Shown here in pieces: positions 58,471-64,000 of a stretch of DNA of 64,000 nt. The notes under the pieces are model-generated. The model was given only the letters and a program-made list of their open reading frames with translations. It made no database searches and was not told the origin of the DNA. The stretch spans positions 992,001-1,056,000 of the forward strand of contig BCHU01000002.1 in the NCBI GenBank assembly GCA_001599715.1, given 5' to 3'. Positions within the stretch are counted from its first letter, which is position 1. The number at the start of each line of letters is the position of its first letter. The stretch comes from Phaeotremella fagi. Its lineage: Eukaryota > Basidiomycota > Tremellomycetes > Tremellales > Phaeotremellaceae. The translations under genes were made by a program, and so were the position numbers.

Positions 58471-59814
58471 ATGTCAGTCGAAGTTCAATCAAGGGCTTTC
58501 AATCCCTTCTCACTCAACCAATCCAATATGGTTCGATCACTCGAAGAGAGTGATAACGCCACGACCAAATTCAAAGAAACCCTCGCTGGTCTCGACGACA
58601 AACATCTCGACGCTATCTCAACTGTCTTTGACAATATCCAAAGTCAAACTTTTTCGAANAAAATGTATACTCCCGCCGCTCTTCAACTCAATAAATGGGC
58701 AAAGATCGCTCAAGACACTCTTCTTAATGAAGGTATCTCTCCACTCGACTACCGTGATACCCTCGATTCTTTCGCTGATCTCACCAACGACGACGTCAGC
58801 ATAGCACAAGTCTTTGGGAAAGTCAAAAGCGCTCTCAATTACGCCAAAAGAAATCATCAACAAGTTTCGATCGTCGACAGATCAAACCTCTCTGATTCTC
58901 TGGTTCAATCGTCAGGTTCAGAAAAATACTCCAGCAACGAAAACAACTCGCTCATCACCACTCCCAACGAATGGGTCACTCCAAGCCAGAAAGCTGAGTA
59001 CGAACGAAACGGTCGCTTAGCTCTCACCACAATCGACGATATCGTTCGACGCGAAGGCAAACAAAACCAACAAGAAGAACAAAGGTTCTCCGTCCAAAAC
59101 TCAGACAATCAAGAGAACCCTGAGGAAAATTGGAACGAAATCCTCACCACCATCAACGATTTTCTCAAAGCCTATAATTCGATGAAAAAAGGTGGGGTAA
59201 ACTTTTCTCGATTCACTCCTCGTGGTCGTGGCGATGCATCGACCTTCACCGGCAAAGAAAAGTCCAGATTCTTCAACAAAGGTACGACCAGATCAAACGA
59301 CTATGAAAAGTCCGAGAAAGTCCGTAAAATGAAACAAAGAAGAGCAAGAGGGGTCAAGAAGACTACAACCACCACGACCACAGATTACGGTAGTTGGATC
59401 AACCCAGATAATGGTCGTAGACTAAGACCAAAACGCGTTACCAAGACGATCACCACCACGACCACAGACTACGGTAGCTCAATCAACCCAGATAATGGTC
59501 GTAGACTAAGATCAAAACGCGTTACCAAAACGACCACCAATACTACAACAGACTACGGTAGTTGGATCAACCCAGAGAATGGTCGTAGACTAAGACCAAA
59601 ACGCGTTACCAAAACGACCACCGATACTACTACAGGCTACGGTGCCCAAAAAAGACCAAACCCCAGACGTGTAAACCGATTTACAACCAACGAGAGCCGG
59701 ATTGTTGACGAGGATGTCACCACTGAGACAGGAGAAAGTTGGGAGAAAACTACGACTATCACCACTAGAGAAGATGGTACTGTAGCTAGAAGGGTTCATA
59801 AACGCTTTTTCTAG
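58471..59814 (+). CDS. Thr/Arg-rich protein with C-terminal 28-residue tandem repeats (unknown)
   Basis: An intronless 447-residue frame, unusual here. Start taken at MSVEVQSRAFNPFSLNQSNM (58471, context ACACAATGT); an in-frame ATG at 58327 would add 48 residues. The first ~230 residues look helical and soluble (KFKETLAGLDDKHLDAISTV, LDYRDTLDSFADLTNDDVSI). A Gly/Arg/Lys-rich segment follows (PRGRGDASTFTGKEKSRFFN). Then come three full copies and one partial copy of a 28-residue unit built on TTTTDYGSWINPDNGRRLR and PKRVTK. It ends EKTTTITTREDGTVARRVHK. There is one undetermined base (N) at 58659, changing one codon. No family recognised. It lies between Cys-pair paralogs 2 and 3, on the opposite strand. 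Confidence 0.7.
   Translation: MSVEVQSRAFNPFSLNQSNMVRSLEESDNATTKFKETLAGLDDKHLDAISTVFDNIQSQTFSXKMYTPAALQLNKWAKIAQDTLLNEGISPLDYRDTLDSFADLTNDDVSIAQVFGKVKSALNYAKRNHQQVSIVDRSNLSDSLVQSSGSEKYSSNENNSLITTPNEWVTPSQKAEYERNGRLALTTIDDIVRREGKQNQQEEQRFSVQNSDNQENPEENWNEILTTINDFLKAYNSMKKGGVNFSRFTPRGRGDASTFTGKEKSRFFNKGTTRSNDYEKSEKVRKMKQRRARGVKKTTTTTTTDYGSWINPDNGRRLRPKRVTKTITTTTTDYGSSINPDNGRRLRSKRVTKTTTNTTTDYGSWINPENGRRLRPKRVTKTTTDTTTGYGAQKRPNPRRVNRFTTNESRIVDEDVTTETGESWEKTTTITTREDGTVARRVHKRFF
59359..59640 (+). repeat. 84-bp coding tandem repeat (3 full units plus partial)
   Basis: Units at 59359-59442, 59443-59526 and 59527-59610, then a partial unit to about 59640. The period of 84 nt keeps the reading frame. 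Units share TTACGGTAG-type and AATGGTCGTAGACTAAGA blocks almost unchanged, so the array is recent or homogenised. Confidence 0.9.
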
Positions 59815-60183
59815 TTTTTTTTTAGGATTGGAAATGCGCAACAAGTTCTGCTGAGAGGTTAGGGAAGGAATATCTTTAAACTAAAAAAATCCAAAAAAAA
59901 AATCGGTCCGTGTTATTGTGTCAAGTGTTATGCATGTTTGTCTCTTCTACTTTGCTACTTCTTGCTAATTTGTGGACAGCAAGTTACAGTACTTTTGATT
60001 GGTTAGCAGTGTCATATGGCAAGCAAGGGAGCCCTGAGGGCAGAAGTTGGACATCAAAGAGTATGCAGAACAACGTAGTAGCATCCTCCCTGGGTACAAA
60101 TATTCATACAGCAAGAATTCTACGATCTTCTCCATGACACTTCAATCATTGACCTGACAACATCGGTTCTATTCAGTAATTGG
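59815..60183. other. Convergent 3' interval
   Basis: About 370 bp between the repeat protein and Cys-pair paralog 3, with poly-A/T tracts at 59880-59905. The 75-codon frame at 59910-60137 has no ATG at its head. Nothing else seen. Confidence 0.45.
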
Positions 60184-61028
60184 CTAAAAAGACGATTCAT
60201 TAACCCAGTCTACTATCCTTCCGAATTTGACAGCGTCGTCCGAATAGACACTTTTTTGAACACCCGTTCTTCTATCAGCATTACACGTCGAAACAAATCG
60301 AGGTCTTGTAGATACCTCGAAGCAGTGTAGTGTAGTTTTGAACGGAGTAATGAAGCAGAACGCTCTGTCTTCACTTTTGAAGTTTTTGTTGCAGCTATTG
60401 CAATTTGCCCTGAAGTTGAAAAGGGGTTGGGCGGTCTTCAAAATTTCTTCGGTGATACCTAGGTCTTTTGCGATTTGTGGTTGGCAGTCAGTGTCATTCA
60501 AATGACTAGAGTGAAACATGATATTGGAGTTAGGTATGATGGAGACGTCTAGCGTGTACCTGCCTCCGATTTTATCAACATCGTACTCCTCCTCCTCCTC
60601 CTCCTCCTCCTCCTCCTCCTCCTCCTCTTCCTCGTCGTAGAAGTGTTTCTCGTTCCCTTCCTCATCCTTACAGAGCCAACACGAATCGAAAAAACGGACA
60701 GGGAAGACTTTGCCCAAGATGTTGTTTTCTGTTCCATCAATCTCAATGAGACTTTTCGTCGTTATACAGTATTCGTCTTCAAAATCATGACCATAGTTCA
60801 AGTTAGGGGGCATACGATTGGAACTGTACTTGTCGCTGCTCTCCACCTTCTTGGACTGATATCAGGAACTTCAGATTGATTCTGTACATCAGTAACTGCT
60901 AAAATGTAGGTACAGTATTCTTACTTACGACCTTCGCATTCTGCCGAACGAAGCTGTTGATCGTCGAATTCCATTTGATATGGATCGATTTCGATTCGTT
61001 CCAAAAGATTCTTTAATGATAATGACAT
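60184..61028 (-). CDS. Acidic Cys-pair protein, paralog 3 (unknown family)
   Basis: Starts MSLSLKNLLERIEIDPYQME at 61028, with intron 1 after about 33 codons as in paralog 2. The family pattern is EYCITTKSLIEI, first pair FFDSCWLCKDEEG, a pure Glu run of about 15 (60588-60632), SIIPNSNIMFHSSHLND, second pair RANCNSCNKNFKSED, then KTTLHCFEVSTR. The exact exon 1/exon 2 joint is uncertain: the GTAAGT donor after CEGL does not keep frame with any good acceptor, while a donor four bases later does with the acceptor in GAGAGCAG. This could be a slightly damaged copy. Soluble; possible zinc binding by analogy with its paralogs. Confidence 0.65.
60586..60632 (-). repeat. GAG trinucleotide repeat encoding poly-Glu
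   Basis: About 14 near-perfect CTC units on the plus strand (GAG on the coding strand) inside Cys-pair paralog 3. Paralog 2 has a shorter, more mixed GAA/GAG tract at the same position, so tract length probably drifts by replication slippage. Confidence 0.85.
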
Positions 61029-61743
61029 TCTACAGTAATTAATAAGTACCTCTCACTAAAAAAGATTATTCGGAATTGGGTTGGCCTGAAAATTAATATT
61101 AGGTCAACTGCAGAAGATAGTCGAGTGTATGATTGAAAACTTCCTGCAAATATCGAAGTGTATTTCAACTATCAGCCAGTATTTTGTAGGACTTTAAAAC
61201 TTGTGGAGCAAGTTAGAAGTTGCAGCCCTTCTCAGAAGCCCAAGGAATTTCCCGAGACTTATTGAACAAAGCACGCCTGAGAAGATTGGTGAGCAGTAGT
61301 GTGGCGTGCCACAGTTAACCAATTACAGTGTGGACGTGCTTTTAAGACTTTATTCCCCCGCTAATCATTCAACATAAAGTCGAGCAGCAAGACCCCGTGT
61401 GAGAAGAGATACAGATTATTCAAGGTATTTAGACAGAGCCACACCTATAAGTATATTGGAAGCATACCAAGATTACTGCTCGTGAACGCTTCTTTCATTT
61501 ATTTCTTTCAAACAAAATGTCTTCGAGGTGGAGCAAGGCTGTGACTTTTTTTAGCTAGAAGACTTCTTCCTTTATTCCAAGTAAGTAGTAAATAACGAGA
61601 TAAGAAGTGAAACATGGAAACAAGAAGGCGCACCACATGCACCTCCTTGGAGTGTGTGACTTACATGTATACTTAAAGCTTTCTTGACGTCTCCTGTTCT
61701 TCCACTCTTCTTCATCTTTCTTTGTTCAATTTGTGCTTCCAAA
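61029..61743. other. Intergenic region between Cys-pair paralog 3 and tandem array
   Basis: About 715 bp. The left part is the promoter of paralog 3. From about 61520 it carries the first, most diverged copy of the array's promoter block (GGAGCAAGGCTGTGAC at 61530-61545), then a pyrimidine-rich leader. No gene seen in 61029-61500. Confidence 0.5.
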
Positions 61744-62371
61744 ATGTCTCATAAAGTAAGTTGTCGACAAATTCTTTTAAGATTCAACCTTTCACTTACA
61801 TACAACTGTCTTAGACTCAACCCAGCTCTACTTCAAGCAAAAACCTATTCTATATCCCTGTAATCGTAGAGATCAAGGATGGCGACACGCTCGTGGAACA
61901 AACTAAGAATCTTCGAACCCCAAATGTCAAACAGAAACATTCAGTCCTCAGCAGGAGAGTGATTACATAAGGGCTCAGTCTATGTTGAGCAATAGAATTG
62001 GAGGATCCTTGTTGGAAGAAATCGTCAGTGTGGTCATGCATACGGTCTTCCCAGGTAGTAAAATTCTTCCTACAATGGAGAGTATAAAATCTTGGTACAC
62101 TCAATACGACAATCTCAACCAAGCAACCAAACAATTTCCTTCTCTCAAAAATTTCGATTTCTTTCATGTACCAATAGAGGATTTGGACAAGGAAGCTAAA
62201 GAGTCGGGTACTGTATTGTACAATTTCTGGTCTGTTGGTGCTTGGGGCTCAAATCTTCCTTTCAATTCTAATTATAACTTTGAAGTCATTTATCTCAAGA
62301 ACGATGAGCTTATCACCCTTCGAAGGGGAGCCAGTGGGGAGTTCAGCGAGCTTTACAGATTTGAGTGTTAG
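61744..62371 (+). pseudogene. Tandem-array gene, copy 1, frameshifted
   Basis: Exon 1 is 61744-61755 (MSHK) and exon 2 starts at 61815 with TQPSSTSSKNLFYIPVIVEI, matching copy 2. Compared with copy 2 the segment before PQQ is 10 bases shorter, which breaks the frame. The first frame stops at about 61971, while the homologous continuation (ESDYIRAQSMLSNRIGGSLL to FPSLKNFDFFHVPIEDLDKE and GASGEFSELYRFEC) runs in another frame to 62371. No intron can bridge this. An ATG at 61982 could start a 129-residue shortened protein, so residual function is possible. Family unknown. Confidence 0.7.
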
Positions 62372-62750
62372 TTGTTGGTGTCGTAGTGTACAGTTGTGTT
62401 TTCAGATATGTAGTTGTATATACAATGCTTTTAAAGAGGATGAATCGTGTAATGCCACTCAAACAATTGGTCACAAGAGATCAGAACGTACAAGCACTGT
62501 AATGTAAGTGACGCCTTCAATGTGGAGCAAAGCTGCGACTTTCATTGCAAAAGGAGTGTTATTCGAAGGATGCAATAAATGAAGAAACGACAAAAGAAAT
62601 ATGGTATTATTATCTCGTTCGTAACACATGGAGTAGAGGATCCACATGGGCCTTCTTGGAGATTATGGCTTATACTTGAAGCTTTGACAGTGTCTCTTCC
62701 TCTTCCCCCTTTCTTTCACTTTTCATCTTTCAACCATTTTTTATCTCAAG
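62372..62750 (+). promoter_or_regulatory. Promoter of tandem-array copy 2 (duplicated block)
   Basis: About 380 bp between stop and next ATG. It contains AATGTGGAGCAAAGCTGCGA (62519-62538) and GGCTTATACTTGAAGCTTTG (about 62667), both repeated upstream of copy 3 (63559-63579 and about 63688) and, more diverged, of copy 1. Their conservation amid drifting sequence suggests regulatory sites (inference). Confidence 0.55.
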
Positions 62751-63394
62751 ATGTCAGAAGCAGTAAGTTTGCAATACAATACTTTCAGAGTTAAAACCTT
62801 GCCCTTACACATCATTAGACTCAACCCGACTCAACTTCAACCCGAACTATCGTCTACATGCCCATAGTCGTAGATATCAGAGATGGCAGTCAGCTCATCG
62901 ATAGAAGCATCAACCTCCTAATCCAACACCGAACAAACGAACTCAAAGAGACACTCACTCCTCAGCAATATAGTGATTACAGAATGGTCGAAGGTATCGT
63001 GCACGCTAAAGTCCCAAAATCTTGGGAGGAAGGTTCCACTTCAACCAATCAGAATGGTTTCGGAGACATCAAAGATTCATCAAGGGGGGTTCTGAAATCT
63101 GATTTCACCGGTTATGATATGCCCAATCAAATCGCAGAGCTATATCCTAGTCTCAAGAACGTCAAATTTTCTCATGTACCAATAGAGAAGGTGGAAGAGA
63201 CAGCAAAAAATCGGGGCTCGGCTTTTTACAATACATGGTCAAGTGCTGATTGGGAGTGGGATTATTTTGGGTCTAATGTTCCTTTCAAATCTCATTATGA
63301 CTTTTTAGTCACTTATCTCAAGGATGATGAGCTTGTTACACTTCAAAGAGGAGCTGATGGGGAATTCAGCTGGGTTTACAGAAAGAGATGTTAG
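62751..63394 (+). CDS. Tandem-array gene, copy 2 (intact, unknown family)
   Basis: A 195-residue product from exons 62751-62762 (MSEA) and 62819-63394. The sequence runs TQPDSTSTRTIVYMPIVVDI, RDGSQLIDRSINLLIQHRTN, LTPQQYSDYRMVEGIVHAKV. A second part is best conserved between copies: YPSLKNVKFSHVPIEKVEET, then AFYNTWSSADWEW, and VTYLKDDELVTLQRGADGEF near the end. No signal peptide, membrane helix or Cys-rich motif. The IVYMPIVVDIRDG strand-like start and aromatic W/Y-rich second half suggest a compact beta-rich domain (weak inference). I do not recognise the family. This is the only complete, intact copy in the window. Confidence 0.75.
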
Positions 63395-63771
63395 TCTTTG
63401 GTATCATACTGTAGTGTACAGTTATGTTTTCAAAGATGTAGTTGTATATACAATGCTGATATCGAGGATGAATCGTGTAATGCTGAGCTTCAATCTCTGC
63501 CACTCAAACAATTGACTACAAGGGATCAAAACGTATAGGTGCTGTGAGTGACGTCTTCGATGTGGAGCAAAGCTATGACGTTGCATATGAAAAGAGCTCT
63601 TCTGCTATTCAAAGGATATAATAAATGAAGAGATAATAAGTGAAAATATGGAGTAAGGAAGTCTGCATGTGCCTTCCCAGTGAATGTGGCTTATACTCGA
63701 GGCTTTGACGACCTCTCTTCTTCTTCCCCCCTTTTCTTTCATATCTCTTTCTTCAATTGGTTTACTCAAAG
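63395..63771 (+). promoter_or_regulatory. Promoter of tandem-array copy 3 (duplicated block)
   Basis: Same block order as the interval before copy 2: the GTTGTATATACAATGCT 3' block, GATGTGGAGCAAAGCTATGA (63559-63578), GGCTTATACTCGAGGCTTTG (about 63688), then a C/T-rich leader to the ATG at 63772. Confidence 0.55.
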
Positions 63772-64000
63772 ATGTCAGAAAGAGTAAGTCTGTAGAGAAT
63801 TACTATAAAATTCAACCTTGTACTTACACATTATTATTTTAGACTCAAGCCAACTCTACTTCCAGCACAACAATGTTCTACTTGCCTATAGTAGTAGATA
63901 TCAAGTATGGCGGTTGGGTCGCCTCAAGAGTCCGCCACTTCAGACTCCTGGATCTCGAAACATTAAATGCTAAGCAAGTTAGTGATCTCAATGAAGGTAT
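63772..64000 (+). CDS. Tandem-array gene, copy 3, cut by window end
   Basis: Exon 1 is 63772-63783 (MSER); exon 2 starts at 63843: TQANSTSSTTMFYLPIVVDI, then KYGGWVASRVRHFRLLDLET and LNAKQVSDLNEG to the window edge with no stop. It matches copy 2 in the first 25 residues and in the LTPQQYSD/LNAKQVSD segment. The state of the rest is unknown. Confidence 0.75.

Larger units (their letters stand above)
61520..64000 (+). repeat. About 1 kb head-to-tail segmental duplication (three units)
   Basis: The ATGs of the three genes lie at 61744, 62751 and 63772, so the repeat period is 1007-1021 bp. Each unit has the same parts in order: promoter block ending GGAGCAAAGCT(R)TGAC, a CTTATACTTGAAGCTTTGAC-like block, a pyrimidine-rich leader, a 12-nt first exon, a ~55-nt intron, and the main exon. 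Conserved 3' sequence follows (GTAGTTGTATATACAATGCT and CTCAAACAATTG in units 1 and 2). Non-coding parts are still clearly alignable, so the duplications include promoter and 3' region and are fairly recent. Confidence 0.85.

Noticed and set aside
1..64000. CRISPR arrays, insertion sequences, bacterial operon signals, transposase or reverse-transcriptase genes
   Set aside because: None seen. The window is eukaryotic and contains no mobile-element protein; repeats found are short or segmental duplications.

Overview
This is intron-rich fungal nuclear DNA. Introns are mostly 45-60 bases, with GTRNGT donors, CTAAC/CTGAC-like branch points and YAG acceptors. The genes recognised (CRK1/IME2-type kinase, DBP9, ULA1, APD1, DEP-RhoGEF-CNH protein, purine-cytosine permease, Zn2Cys6 regulators) and the dense short introns suggest a tremellomycete basidiomycete of the Cryptococcus/Kwoniella group. 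That placement is inferred from gene style, not from an alignment.

Layout. 1-1840: 5' part of an HMG-box regulator (minus), followed by a 2.5 kb leader/promoter. 4.4-14.2 kb: a small zinc-ribbon protein, a pepsin-like membrane protein that lacks one catalytic Asp, a REEP/HVA22-like membrane protein with duplicated helical repeats, an amidase (minus) and a SnoaL-like protein. 14.4-18.7 kb: a CRK1-type kinase (minus) with a 1.8 kb leader. 20.5-22.8 kb: the DEAD-box ribosome-assembly helicase DBP9; its one long intron appears to carry a box C/D snoRNA aimed at 18S rRNA. 23.6-33.3 kb: two Zn2Cys6 transcription factors flanking a small basic/acidic protein. 33.5-43.0 kb: an EI24/RRT8-like membrane protein, a nucleobase permease, a small tail-anchored protein, ULA1 (neddylation E1 subunit) and an APD1-type ferredoxin-like protein. 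44.0-50.8 kb: a large Rho GEF with DEP, two DH modules, PH and CNH. 51.1-56.0 kb: a tail-anchored protein of unknown function and a DAL5-type MFS transporter.

The last 8 kb (56.1-64.0 kb) differs in character. It holds no recognisable housekeeping gene. It has three minus-strand paralogs of a small acidic CxxC/CxxC protein, a Thr-rich protein with 28-residue tandem repeats, and a head-to-tail array of three copies of another unknown gene. In that array the copying unit is about 1 kb and includes promoter and 3' region; the first copy is frameshifted and the third runs off the window. This looks like a young, lineage-specific expansion region.

Two non-coding signals stand out. One is the DBP9 intronic snoRNA candidate: C box, UUCG-capped hairpin, D box, and a 12-bp guide to a conserved 18S segment. 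The other is a dispersed intergenic element of about 45 bp (core ACGGAGAWTTGCGGCA) found five times at three loci, once as a triple tandem array. Exon junctions were placed by eye from splice signals and reading frame; spans given are from start codon to stop codon, including introns.
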